From Plantactinospora sp039889035 (GTDB lineage: Bacteria; Actinomycetota; Actinomycetes; Mycobacteriales; Micromonosporaceae): a stretch of DNA of 64,000 nt. Of this stretch, positions 35,601 to 43,125 are shown in pieces (position 1 is the first letter of the stretch; the number at the start of each line of letters is the position of its first letter). The position numbers and the translations under genes were made by a program. The DNA is taken from positions 1 to 64,000 of the forward strand of contig JBDQQY010000017.1 in assembly GCA_039889035.1 (NCBI GenBank), written 5' to 3'. The notes under the pieces are model-generated. The model ran no database searches, was not told the DNA's origin, and saw nothing but the letters and a program-made list of their open reading frames with translations.

Positions 35601-35950
35601 GGGCGGTCGGCGAACTCGCGGGCGATCCGCTCGGCCGCCGGCCGGCGCTCGTCCTCCGGCAGGTGGCCCAGTTCGTGCGCCGGGCCGGTGGCCAGCGACA
35701 GGGCTGTCAGGTACCGGCACACCGGCGCGCCGTTCTCGGTCGGGAACGTGGCACGCAGCGACTCGTGCCGCTCCGCCACCACGTCCAGCGCCCGGCCGAG
35801 CAGGCCGACGTCGAGGTCGCCGTCCAGCCGAAGCTGCCACAGCTCGTTGTACAGCCGCGCCGCCGGGGACAGGTTCTCGATGAACCAGAGCTGCTCCTGG
35901 GCGTACGAGAGGGGCACCGGCCCGGCGGCGACCGTCGGGGAGTCGAGCAT
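32648..35950 (-). CDS. NRPS lacking an A domain, C-PCP-C
   Basis: A 1100-residue protein. The first condensation domain occupies ~15-430 with HHLVADG near 143. About 125 residues follow that contain no adenylation core motif, then a PCP with Ser in HGGHSMMVARL near 590, then a second condensation domain ~650-1080 with HHIGVDE near 799. The linker still contains a stretch (IGGITVPLDEAAALPPDAVP) that resembles the tail of an A domain, hinting at loss of the domain. The PCP must be loaded in trans, plausibly by one of the three A-PCP didomains or by a carrier-to-carrier transfer. The second C domain would hand the chain to another protein. It closes the minus-strand operon starting at 43037. Confidence 0.88.
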   Translation of the reverse strand: MLDSPTVAAGPVPLSYAQEQLWFIENLSPAARLYNELWQLRLDGDLDVGLLGRALDVVAERHESLRATFPTENGAPVCRYLTALSLATGPAHELGHLPEDERRPAAERIAREFADRPYDIAAGPLTRSMLLRLGPREHLLLIGCHHLVADGQSLTLIRTELDELMTAELTGRPPALPPPAARFADHVARQRAALAGGEHSEGQAYWRDRLSGAPALLDLHKGRLRPAVKSEHGERARFDLAPAAARGLLDFAMRESSTPACVLIAAFAAVAHRHTGDDDLIIGTAGAGRSLGGLDDVVGFFANTLPLRLRPHPASSFRSLLAETTDAVLDALEFEEVPFTSMVEGLTGRDPSIPPLVQVMVTQSPKVADGVPFGPVRATEEQIPRGRARFDLLIEAEVGPGDVTLWVEYDDALFEAAYVRTLIRHLEAVLRAGCADPELALGRLPMLGAGERSCSEREVLIGDCVAPDFALGRLHRAGPGGRIDDVLVPPGPDTGRVGYRRPGGVVVDLGPADRFPVIGGITVPLDEAAALPPDAVPRYASAAVRQPGAEPDVGDPPGLDTVRPALLTLWRRELGDPGYGPHDDVFEHGGHSMMVARLALLVRDELGLEAPIRAIFEHPTVDGLARLICRGQPDAVQALQLLAGLSGDELDALLPAAAEPAAADPGPAPLTGAQRQIWVMEQLAPGGSTYNVPLEFDLTGTLDPEALAAAFAAVTARHDALRCRYEWTADGPVQQVLPGAGPELEVHDLTGLGEQRALAAADRMAREQAASGFDLRTEPPLRAQLVLAGPTRARLLVVFHHIGVDEVGLYTFRRDLVAGYRAARDGRPAALPAPALTWTEYARWERDWLAGPAGDRQRDYWAAALRDVPELRLRTDLVAPEGLSFAGGHYDRVPSVPLMGAVRTLGAELSATPFMVFAAACAVLLSRLSGQREFVVGAPAENRQRADARELVGCSVNVLALRVRVPSGATFAEVVAGVREVTIDAYDNQGLPLPEVVRLLGVRREANRLPLVQVTVAWQDGDDINLDLPGCASTWRYVSSGASRYDISYTAMRRGDELELGAEYNSALWHAESIDAQLATLERILVGAAAAPGTAVAELG

Positions 35951-35966
35951 GACGTCCTCCTCGTCC

Positions 35967-36605
35967 TCACCGGGGCCGGGCGGCCAGGATCTTGGTGACC
36001 GAATGCGTGTGCGGTTCCGGCACGTCCGCGTGCGACGAGATGATCGTGATGTCCTCGACCCGCAGCAGTTCCCAGCCGGCGTACATGCGCAGGTACTCCT
36101 GGTGCGCGGGCAGCAGTCGGGGCGGATTGACGTGCCGGTCCAACTGCTGGGCACGGTCGTTGAACGAGCAGAGCACGTGCACCCCGCCCGGCCGGGTCGC
36201 CGCCTGGAGATTCCGGACGGTTCGCCGGGCCTGCTCCAGGTCCGAGTTCCAGTGCAGCACGCTGTCGCAGACCACGACGTCGTACCCGCCGCCCGGGACG
36301 GCCAGCGAGACGTCCGCCGTCCCCCAGGTGATCCGCGGCTCGTCCGGCCAGAGCCGGCGGGCGTGCTCCAGGGCCAGCTCGGAGATGTCGACCGCGTCCA
36401 CGGTCGCGCCGGCCCGGGCCAGGAAGACGGTGTTGCGGCCCTCGCCGCAGCCGGCGTCGAGCGCGCGGGCGCCGTCCAGCGTGATGTGACGGTCCAGCGC
36501 TTCGACGTACGGCTCCGGCTCGACGCCCCACAGGCACGGCGTCAGGGCGTACCCGTGGTCGCAGCCTCCGGCGTTGGCGGCCGGGTCGCTGATCGCGGCG
36601 GTCAT
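35967..36605 (-). CDS. class I SAM-dependent methyltransferase
   Basis: A 212-residue methyltransferase with motif I ALDAGCGEGRN near residue 50, the acidic DAVDIS near 70, and YDVVVCDSVLHW near 107. ATG at 36605 overlaps the stop of the MFS transporter gene. The N-terminus HGYALTPCLWG and the overall length resemble small-molecule O- or N-methyltransferases of thiopurine/tellurite type. It lies 16 bases before the C-PCP-C NRPS gene. It probably methylates the peptide or a building block, but the acceptor atom is unknown. Confidence 0.85.
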   Translation of the reverse strand: MTAAISDPAANAGGCDHGYALTPCLWGVEPEPYVEALDRHITLDGARALDAGCGEGRNTVFLARAGATVDAVDISELALEHARRLWPDEPRITWGTADVSLAVPGGGYDVVVCDSVLHWNSDLEQARRTVRNLQAATRPGGVHVLCSFNDRAQQLDRHVNPPRLLPAHQEYLRMYAGWELLRVEDITIISSHADVPEPHTHSVTKILAARPR

Positions 36606-37912
36606 CGGTTCTCCTCCGGAGTGATCTCGTCCAGGGTGCGGACCTTGGGCACGGGCGAGAAGATCAGCCACAGCAGCGCCAGCGGCGTGCCGACGGCCGA
36701 GATGTAGAGGGCGTTGTGCAGGCCGATCCAGTCGCCGAGCAGGCCGGCGCCGACCGCGCCGATCGGGATCACGCCGATGGTGACGAACCGGAAGCTGGCA
36801 TTGACCCGGCCGCGCATCCGGCTCGGCGTGATGGTCTGCCGCATCGTGATGCTGGTGATCGCGGAGATCACGATGCCGAGTCCGACGATCAGGTAGACCG
36901 CGCCGAAGAGCACGGCCTGCACCGGCTTCGGCCCGCTGATGAACGGCAGGGCCACCATCGGGGCGGCGGTCAGCGCGGTCGACCAGACCAGCGCCGGGCC
37001 GACTCCGATCCGGTCCACCAGCTTGCCGGTGACCAGGGCGCCGAGGGTGCCGCCGACGCTGCCGACGGCGAAGATCACCCCGATGACACCGGCGCTGAGG
37101 CCGACGTCGCGGCTGGCGTACACCAGGAACAGCACCATGACGATCTGGGAGAAGAGGTTGAACGTCGCGGCCTCGGCGGCCAGGGCGCGCAGGTGCGGGT
37201 TCCCGAAGGTGGCGACCAGGCCCTCCTTGATGTCCCGGAAGACGCCGCGGACCCCGCCGGTCTCGCCGCGGATCAGGTCGTCCTCGGACTCGCGGTGCCG
37301 CATCGCGCTGAGGCTCAGCGCGGACAGCAGGAAGCTGAGCGCGTCCACCGCGATCGCGAACGGGGCGCGCAGCGCCTGCACCAGAATGCCGCCGAGACCG
37401 GGGCCGACGACGCCGGCGATCTGCTGGGTGCCCTCCAGCTTGCTGTTCGCGTTGATCAGCCGGTCGTTCTCCAGCAGGGACCCCACGAACGCCGGGTACG
37501 CCAGGTTGAACACGACGGTCAGGCAGCCGACCACGAAGGCGGCGACGTACAGGATCGGCATCGAGAGGATGCCGCCGAGCGCCAGTAGCGGAATGATGCC
37601 GAGCGCGAGGAAGCGGCCCAGGTCGGCCGCGATCATCAGGCGGCGACGGCGCATCCGGTCGACCAGGACGCCGGCGAACAGGGTCAGCACCAGCCCGGCC
37701 AGATCCTTCAGGCCGCTGAGGATGCCGATCTCGGTGGCCGACGCCCCCAGGAAGACCAGGGCGGTGAACGGCAACGCGATCTCGGTGATCTCACTGCCGA
37801 TCGTGGAGACGCCCTGCCCGAACCAGAGCAGCCGGAAGTCACGCTTGGAGTGGTCGCGCGGCGGGGCCGGCTCGGGAGGCGGGGTGGTCGCGGGTGCGAG
37901 TTCGGTGATCAT
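36602..37912 (-). CDS. MFS exporter
   Basis: A 436-residue integral membrane protein of the major facilitator superfamily, of the EntS-like group (MFS_3). About 12 hydrophobic segments are visible, with the loop 2-3 motif GVLVDRMRRRRLM near residue 80 and a repeat-like half beginning near 225. The N-terminus is cytoplasmic and proline-rich. Its place between the ATP-grasp and methyltransferase genes of the operon makes product export the likely role, and export would add to self-protection. Substrate assignment is by context only. Confidence 0.88.
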   Translation of the reverse strand: MITELAPATTPPPEPAPPRDHSKRDFRLLWFGQGVSTIGSEITEIALPFTALVFLGASATEIGILSGLKDLAGLVLTLFAGVLVDRMRRRRLMIAADLGRFLALGIIPLLALGGILSMPILYVAAFVVGCLTVVFNLAYPAFVGSLLENDRLINANSKLEGTQQIAGVVGPGLGGILVQALRAPFAIAVDALSFLLSALSLSAMRHRESEDDLIRGETGGVRGVFRDIKEGLVATFGNPHLRALAAEAATFNLFSQIVMVLFLVYASRDVGLSAGVIGVIFAVGSVGGTLGALVTGKLVDRIGVGPALVWSTALTAAPMVALPFISGPKPVQAVLFGAVYLIVGLGIVISAITSITMRQTITPSRMRGRVNASFRFVTIGVIPIGAVGAGLLGDWIGLHNALYISAVGTPLALLWLIFSPVPKVRTLDEITPEENR

Positions 37913-37935
37913 CGGTGAACCTCCTGGCGAACTGA

Positions 37936-38964
37936 TCAGGCCGCTGCCGCGGTGGCAACGGCGGGTACGCCGGCACAGCGGCGCAGCTTGTCGAGGGCAC
38001 GGCCGGGGTCGTCGGCGACGACGGTGAGCCGTGAGGTGGCGAAGACGCCGCCCGCCGGGTCGCAGACCGGGTCGCCCCGGTACGGCAGCTCGGCGGCATG
38101 GCCGGTGGCGACGACGTCACCGCTGACCGTGTGGTCGTCGTACAGCGCGAAGATCGGCAGCCCGGTGGCCATCGCGGCCAGCCGCATGGTGCCGGAGACT
38201 CGCGGGTTGATCTCCAGGACCCGGGCCACGCCGTCGGCGGTGACCAGGTACTCGATCTCGATCAGGCCGACCGCATCGGCGGAGACGGCGAGCGCCCGCG
38301 CATCGTCGCGCAGCCGGCGTTCCAGGGCCGGATCGATCGGCTCGTACGGGCAGAGCCGCAACCGGCGCCACGGCGGCACCAGTTCGGTCGAGGTCGGTCC
38401 CTTCCAGATCGGCGGCAGGGTCACCACCCGCTCGCCGTCCCGGAAGACGACCATCGAGTACTCGACGCCGTCGGCGTACAGCTCGGCGATCTCGTCCGGG
38501 GCCGGAGCGCGGTCGCTCAGCCGGGCCAGCACGGTCCCGCGGCTCTGCGTGCCGTGCCGGTCCTTGATGACGACGAGCGGGTCCCCGGCGACTCCGGGCA
38601 GCCGGTCGCCGGTCGTCCAGGGCAGGCCCGGGCAGCCGCAGGCGTCGAAGAACTCCTTCATCAGCCGCTTGTCCAGCCCGATCCGGGTGGCCCGGCCGGA
38701 CTGCGCGATCGGCCGGAACCCGGATCCGGCGAGTGCCTGCGCCAGGGTCCGGTCCCGGTAGAGGGTGTCGTGGCCGGAGTGCAGCACCACCCGGCGGGAG
38801 CCGATCCGGGACAGGGCGTCGCGGACCACGCCGACGTCGACGGCCGGCGCCTCGCCGAGCACCAGGGTGCGGTCCGTGCCGTTGGCGCCGAGGAAATGCG
38901 GAAACCAGACGCCGACGCTCGTCGGCATGACCAGGTGCGCGGCCGGTTCGGTGGAACGGATCAT
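37936..38964 (-). CDS. ATP-grasp ligase
   Basis: A 342-residue protein whose C-terminal half is an ATP-grasp fold: VVIKDRHGTQSRGTV near residue 130 for nucleotide binding, and IEIEYLVTADGVARVLEINPR near 240 for the metal ligands. Such enzymes activate a carboxylate as an acyl phosphate and join it to an amine. It is transcribed between a DegT aminotransferase gene, which it overlaps, and an MFS gene. It could form an amide or dipeptide outside the NRPS line, or act on the aminotransferase product. It is distinct from the LysX-type ATP-grasp protein at 48039. Confidence 0.8.
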   Translation of the reverse strand: MIRSTEPAAHLVMPTSVGVWFPHFLGANGTDRTLVLGEAPAVDVGVVRDALSRIGSRRVVLHSGHDTLYRDRTLAQALAGSGFRPIAQSGRATRIGLDKRLMKEFFDACGCPGLPWTTGDRLPGVAGDPLVVIKDRHGTQSRGTVLARLSDRAPAPDEIAELYADGVEYSMVVFRDGERVVTLPPIWKGPTSTELVPPWRRLRLCPYEPIDPALERRLRDDARALAVSADAVGLIEIEYLVTADGVARVLEINPRVSGTMRLAAMATGLPIFALYDDHTVSGDVVATGHAAELPYRGDPVCDPAGGVFATSRLTVVADDPGRALDKLRRCAGVPAVATAAAA

Positions 38965-40271
38965 CGGACTCCTCCCGCGGCCGCACGGGTCCCCGGTACG
39001 ACCGCTGTGGCGGCGGCCGGGACCGGCGGGCCGGCCGATCCCAGCCGGTCGAGGGCGGCCCGGAACGCGGCCCGGTACGGCTCGACCAGCGCTCCGGCGG
39101 TGTCGTTGAAGTACGGCCCGGGCAGGCTGACCCAGCCGTCGTGCAGTGCCTCGGCGACCGGCAGGTCACCTCGACGGTGCCGGAAGTGCCGGGCCAGCAC
39201 CTCGGGCGGGTACGGGCGCCGGTGCCCGGGTTCGGCGCCGGTGAAGATGCTGCTCAGGTGCAGCGGCCGGGTGGCCGGCACGTCGGCCTTGACACCCTGC
39301 CGGCGCAGCGCCGCCACGAGGTCGTCCCGGCCGAACCCGGCCCGCTCGGGGTCGACGGTGACGACGACGTCGTACCAGCCGCCCATCGTCACGTGCGGGG
39401 CGATCACCGGACCGGTCAGCCCGGGGTGCGCGACCAGCGGCTCCAGCAGCCGGTACACGTTGGCGCGTTTCGCGGCCACCAGTTCCTCGATCCGGTCCAG
39501 GTGGCTCTGCGCCAGCACCGCCGCGGGCGGGCTGATCCGCAGGTTGCCGCCGAGCCCGACGTCGGCCAGCCGGCGCAGCCGTGGATCGTGCACGGTGCGT
39601 TCGCTGCGCTGCTTGAAGGCGGTCAGCAGGCAGGCCAGGTCGTAGTGCCGGGAGTCGCGGGCGAGCAGCACCCCGCCCATCCCGCCGGAGACGAGTTTGA
39701 GCCCGCCGATGCTGAAGACGGCGAGGTCGCCGAAGGTGCCGACGGGCCGGCCCCGGTACGTGGACCCGTGCGCGTGCGAGCAGTCCTCGACGAGGGCGAG
39801 CCCGCGCCGCCGGCACAGGGCGGTGATCTCGTCCATCGGCGCCGGGTGCCCGAACAGGTGGGTCACCGCCACCGCCCGGGTCCGCGGCGTGACCGCCCGC
39901 TCGATGCTCGCCGCGCTCACCGTGCCGTCCGGGCCCTCGCTGTCCGCGAGTACCGGCACGGCGCCGAGCAGGAACAGCGGCGAGGCGGTGGCGAGGAAGG
40001 TGAACGTCGGCACGATCACCTCGTCGCCGGGCCCGAGCCCGAGCGCGAAGTACGCGGCCAGCAGGGCGCTGGTCCCGGAGTTCAGGGTGAGCGCGTGCCG
40101 CCCGTCGTGCCGTCGGGAGAACGCCGCCTCCAGGCCGGCGATCTCCGGCCCGTGGTCGTAGTCGAAGGAGCGGCCGCGCCGGATCAGTTCGGCGGCCCGG
40201 TCGGCCGCCGCGCGGTCGTAGACCGGCCAGCGCGGCGGGTGCGGGATGACGATGGGATCGTCGGTGCCCAT
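38961..40271 (-). CDS. DegT/DnrJ/EryC1/StrS-type aminotransferase 1
   Basis: A 436-residue fold-type I PLP enzyme. LTLNSGTSALLAAYFAL near 62, DEVIVPTFTFLATASP near 85, EDCSHAHGS near 162 and the Schiff-base Lys in SIGGLKLVSGG near 190 are all present. Members usually aminate a ketone of a sugar or, in LysW-dependent pathways, of a carrier-bound keto acid. This copy is encoded away from the LysW genes and next to an ATP-grasp ligase, so it probably builds or modifies a different residue. The C-terminus has an alanine/proline-rich extension of ~20 residues. Substrate unknown. Confidence 0.87.
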   Translation of the reverse strand: MGTDDPIVIPHPPRWPVYDRAAADRAAELIRRGRSFDYDHGPEIAGLEAAFSRRHDGRHALTLNSGTSALLAAYFALGLGPGDEVIVPTFTFLATASPLFLLGAVPVLADSEGPDGTVSAASIERAVTPRTRAVAVTHLFGHPAPMDEITALCRRRGLALVEDCSHAHGSTYRGRPVGTFGDLAVFSIGGLKLVSGGMGGVLLARDSRHYDLACLLTAFKQRSERTVHDPRLRRLADVGLGGNLRISPPAAVLAQSHLDRIEELVAAKRANVYRLLEPLVAHPGLTGPVIAPHVTMGGWYDVVVTVDPERAGFGRDDLVAALRRQGVKADVPATRPLHLSSIFTGAEPGHRRPYPPEVLARHFRHRRGDLPVAEALHDGWVSLPGPYFNDTAGALVEPYRAAFRAALDRLGSAGPPVPAAATAVVPGTRAAAGGVR

Positions 40272-40282
40272 GACGGCCTCCT

Positions 40283-41053
40283 TTAGGCGGCGACAGTTGC
40301 CGGCGCGGCCACCGGGCGCGCCGCGACCGGGACGAGACCGGCCCGAACCCGCGCGAGCAGCCCGGCCGGGTCGGCGTGGACGAAGAAGTGACCGGCGTCG
40401 AAGGTGTCGAGGACGAAGTCGCCACACGTCTCCACGCCCCAGGCGGCCATCCGGTCCGGTGACGCCTCCGGGTCGGTGCGCCCGGCGAAGGCGTGCACCG
40501 GGCAGGACAGCGGCGGGCCGGCCGGGTGGGTCGCGGTTTCCACCACGGCCAGGTCGGCACGGACCGCGGGCAGCACCAGCCGGCGCAGTTCGGCGCTGTC
40601 CAGCACCTCGTCCGGGGTACCGCCGAGCCGGCGCAGGTGGGCGACCAGATCGGGTTCGCTCAGGTGGTGCGCGGCCGGGCCGGGTGGCGCGGCCGGGCCG
40701 GGCGAGGCGGCGACGAACAGCCGTTCCGGCGGCCCGCCCGCTGCGGAGAGGACGTGCGCGACGTGGTGGGCCACCCGCGCGCCCATGCTGTAGCCGAACA
40801 GCGCGTACGGCCGGGCCGGCTCGGCCAGTATCGCTCGGGTGAGCCGAGCGACCAGGGTGGACATGGCGGCCACCGGCGGTTCGCCGATCCGGTTCTCCCG
40901 TCCCGGCAACTGCACCGCGACAACCTCGGCGACACCGGTCAGGCCGGTACCCCAGCCACGGTAGAGGGAGGCGCTGCCACCGGCGTACGGCAGGCAGTAC
41001 AGCCGCATCGGCGCCTCGGGGTCTCGCTGGTGGATCCGGAACCAGGGGCTCAT
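40283..41053 (-). CDS. type II thioesterase
   Basis: A 256-residue alpha/beta-hydrolase of the editing-thioesterase family. RLYCLPYAGGSASLYRGW near residue 17, VQLPGRENRI near 47, the nucleophile elbow GYSMGARVAHH near 87 with the usual Ser, and a catalytic His in DAGHFFVH near 221. It likely frees mis-primed carrier proteins of the NRPS. It contrasts with the Cys-type enzyme at 28983, indicating two different thioesterase tasks. The start overlaps the stop of the second acyl-CoA-dehydrogenase-like gene. Confidence 0.9.
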   Translation of the reverse strand: MSPWFRIHQRDPEAPMRLYCLPYAGGSASLYRGWGTGLTGVAEVVAVQLPGRENRIGEPPVAAMSTLVARLTRAILAEPARPYALFGYSMGARVAHHVAHVLSAAGGPPERLFVAASPGPAAPPGPAAHHLSEPDLVAHLRRLGGTPDEVLDSAELRRLVLPAVRADLAVVETATHPAGPPLSCPVHAFAGRTDPEASPDRMAAWGVETCGDFVLDTFDAGHFFVHADPAGLLARVRAGLVPVAARPVAAPATVAA

Positions 41054-41913
41054 CGCTCGCCCTTCCCCGCGGCGGCAAGGACCGCGGTCGTGTGTTCGGT
41101 GTCAGGGCCCGCCGTCAGGCGCCGGTGTCCGGCGGCCCGCCACAGCGCGGCCGGCCGGCCCAGGCTGGTCGCCTCCGTCCCGGCCAGCCGGTAGTAGTGC
41201 TGGATCGCGGCGTCGCCGGTGAGCCCGTATGTGCCGTGCAGGTGCAGCGCCCGCCGGGTGACGGCGGTGGCCGCCTCGGCGGCGGCGGCGAGGGCCTGGA
41301 TCGCGGCCAGCTCCGGTTCGCCGTCGGCCGGCGGCCAGCCGCGCGGCTCGTCGGCCGCGGATTCCGGGATGCCGGCGGTTTCCCGGTCGGCCAGCCAGGC
41401 GGCGTACGCGGTGAGCAACCGGGCCTCCTCGATGTGGACCAGGTCGGCGGCGAGGGTGAAGCCGGTGGCCTGGAAGGCGGCGATCGGTCGGCCGAACTGG
41501 CGTCGTTCGCCGCTGCGCCGGACCGCCAGTTCGTGCGCGCCGGCTGCCAGACCGACGAGGTAGCCGGCCTGACGGATCCGCGCGCGGACCAGCGCGCCGC
41601 CGGCCGGGGGCGGCACCACGGCCGGTGGGCGTGCGCCCGCGGCGACCTCGGCTGCGGCGGCCGGGCCGGTCTCCGCGGCCAGGCACCCGGACCGGTACGT
41701 GTCGCACGCCGCAACCCGTCCGAGTTCCTCGGCCACCACGACGCCGTAGCTCAGCCCGAGTCCGAGCCCACCGGCGGCCGGCGCGATCTCCAGGCCGTGC
41801 AGACCGAGCCGGCCGAGCAGGTCGTGCACGTCGCCGCGCGGCGGTACGTCGTGCAGCGCCCGGCGCAGCGCCGCGCGCAGCTCGTCGTGCAGGGCGTCGG
41901 GCAGTGGCCTCAT
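41050..41913 (-). CDS. acyl-CoA dehydrogenase-like subunit lacking the middle domain
   Basis: A 287-residue protein with the N-terminal helical part of acyl-CoA dehydrogenases (LGLHGLEIAPAAGGLGLGL, VVVAEELGR) and the C-terminal helical domain (RRQFGRPIAAFQATGF, ALHLHGTYGLTGDAAIQHYYR). The ~100-residue beta-barrel domain between them is essentially missing. It overlaps the full-length paralogue upstream. In heteromeric dehydrogenases such as actinobacterial FadE pairs, one subunit supplies the base and the other helps bind FAD, so these two probably form one enzyme. It may desaturate a carrier-bound acyl or aminoacyl group. Substrate not known. Confidence 0.75.
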   Translation of the reverse strand: MRPLPDALHDELRAALRRALHDVPPRGDVHDLLGRLGLHGLEIAPAAGGLGLGLSYGVVVAEELGRVAACDTYRSGCLAAETGPAAAAEVAAGARPPAVVPPPAGGALVRARIRQAGYLVGLAAGAHELAVRRSGERRQFGRPIAAFQATGFTLAADLVHIEEARLLTAYAAWLADRETAGIPESAADEPRGWPPADGEPELAAIQALAAAAEAATAVTRRALHLHGTYGLTGDAAIQHYYRLAGTEATSLGRPAALWRAAGHRRLTAGPDTEHTTAVLAAAGKGER

Positions 41914-43037
41914 CGCGCGCTCCCGGACAGGGACCCGGCGATCAGTTCGAGCATCACCTCGGAGACGCCGGCCGAGATGGTCAGGCCGGGCGCCTCCCGC
42001 CAGGCAGACTCGAGGCAGCGGGCGCGGCCGGTGGCCGGGGCGGCGGCCGCGCCGTGCAGTGCGGCGCCCCACTCGGCCACCGCGGCGGCGGACTCGCTGG
42101 TGTGCAGCTTGGCCATTGCCGCGAACACCGGGTCGAAGCGGTCCTCCTCCAGCCGGGCCAGCGCGGCCCAGGCGAGCAGCCGGGCGGCGTCGGCGCGGGC
42201 GCCGTGCCGACCCAGGTCGGCCAGGCTGTCGGCGGCGTCGCCGGGGGTCAGGGCGGCGCGGGCGGTGTCGTACCAGCGGGCCGCCTTGAGCGCGTAGTCG
42301 AGCCCGGTGCGTTCCATCGCCAGCGCCGTGGTGAGCGCGGCCCAGCCGGCACCGGGTTCACCGAGCACATCGGACTCCGGGACGAACACCGCGGCCAGGT
42401 CGACCCGGTGGAAATGCTCATCGGCGAGGCTGGGTATCCGCGCCACGCGGACGCCGGGCGCGTGCAGGTCGATCAGGACGAGGGTGATGCCGTCGTAGCG
42501 GGATCCGGGGTCGCCGGTGCGTACCGCGGCGAGCGCCACGTCGCAGAGGCCGGCCTTGAGGCTGTAGATCTTCGTGCCGCTCACCAGGTATCCGCCCGGC
42601 GCCGGCTCGGCCCGGGTGGTCAGCGCCGCCAGGTCGGACCCGGCCTCCGGCTCGGTGTAGAGCACGCAGGCGAACCGCTCCCCGGCCGCGAACCGGGGCA
42701 GCCAGCGTCGTTGCTGGTCCGCCGTGCCGATGGCGCGCAGCACCGACCCGACGATCTGGACGGTGTTGATGTGCAGGGTGTCCGGAACACCGGCACGGGA
42801 CAGCTCCTCGGCGACCACCGCAAGGCTCATCGGACCGCCGCCGAGACCGCCGAACTCGGCCGGCCAGTCGGGGGCGAGGACGCCGGCCGCGCCGATCGCC
42901 CGGTAGAGCGGGCGTTCGTCGGGTTCGCCGGTGCCCGCCGCGAGGTCGTCGATGGCGCGGCGGACACCGGGCGTCGCCAGTACGGCGCGAACCCGGGCGC
43001 GCAGCCGGCTCTGGTGCGAGTCGAATCCGAAGTCCAC
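41910..43037 (-). CDS. acyl-CoA dehydrogenase-family protein
   Basis: A 375-residue flavoprotein with all three domains of the family: N-terminal helices (LAPDWPAEFGGLGG near 53), the FAD/substrate region (FACVLYTEPEAGSDLAAL near 122 and YLVSGTKIYSLKAG near 147) and the C-terminal helices ending LTISAGVSEVMLELIAG. GTG at 43037 follows a strong aaggagg. It opens the minus-strand operon that reaches 32648. In NRPS clusters such enzymes oxidise aminoacyl thioesters on a carrier; here an alpha,beta-dehydrogenation of a peptide residue is possible, as dehydroamino acids occur in azinomycin-type products. Confidence 0.85.
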   Translation of the reverse strand: MDFGFDSHQSRLRARVRAVLATPGVRRAIDDLAAGTGEPDERPLYRAIGAAGVLAPDWPAEFGGLGGGPMSLAVVAEELSRAGVPDTLHINTVQIVGSVLRAIGTADQQRRWLPRFAAGERFACVLYTEPEAGSDLAALTTRAEPAPGGYLVSGTKIYSLKAGLCDVALAAVRTGDPGSRYDGITLVLIDLHAPGVRVARIPSLADEHFHRVDLAAVFVPESDVLGEPGAGWAALTTALAMERTGLDYALKAARWYDTARAALTPGDAADSLADLGRHGARADAARLLAWAALARLEEDRFDPVFAAMAKLHTSESAAAVAEWGAALHGAAAAPATGRARCLESAWREAPGLTISAGVSEVMLELIAGSLSGSAR

Positions 43038-43049
43038 GGCCGCCTCCTT

Positions 43050-43079
43050 TCTCTAGTGAATCGGAGATTACTCCAGTAA
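43050..43079. promoter_or_regulatory. cluster control region 3 with ACTNNAGT palindrome
   Basis: The gap between the divergent dehydrogenase and A-PCP genes contains TTACTCCAGTAA at 43068-43079, a palindrome around ACTCCAGT (43070-43077), and a seven-of-eight match TCTCTAGT at 43050-43057. These fit the operators seen at the other control regions. Confidence 0.6.
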
Positions 43080-43125
43080 AGTTCGCCCTGTCACTCCCGT
43101 AAACCCGATTTCCTGAGGAGGAGCG

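Noticed and set aside
11391..35950. Glycopeptide antibiotic cluster
   Set aside because: Hydroxyphenylglycine genes and MbtH fit, but there are no dihydroxyphenylglycine genes, X domain, crosslinking P450 set, halogenase or glycosyltransferase, and the NRPS is too short.
32741..35998. 1085-codon open frame on the plus strand
   Set aside because: Antisense to the C-PCP-C NRPS gene; composition-biased and without motifs.
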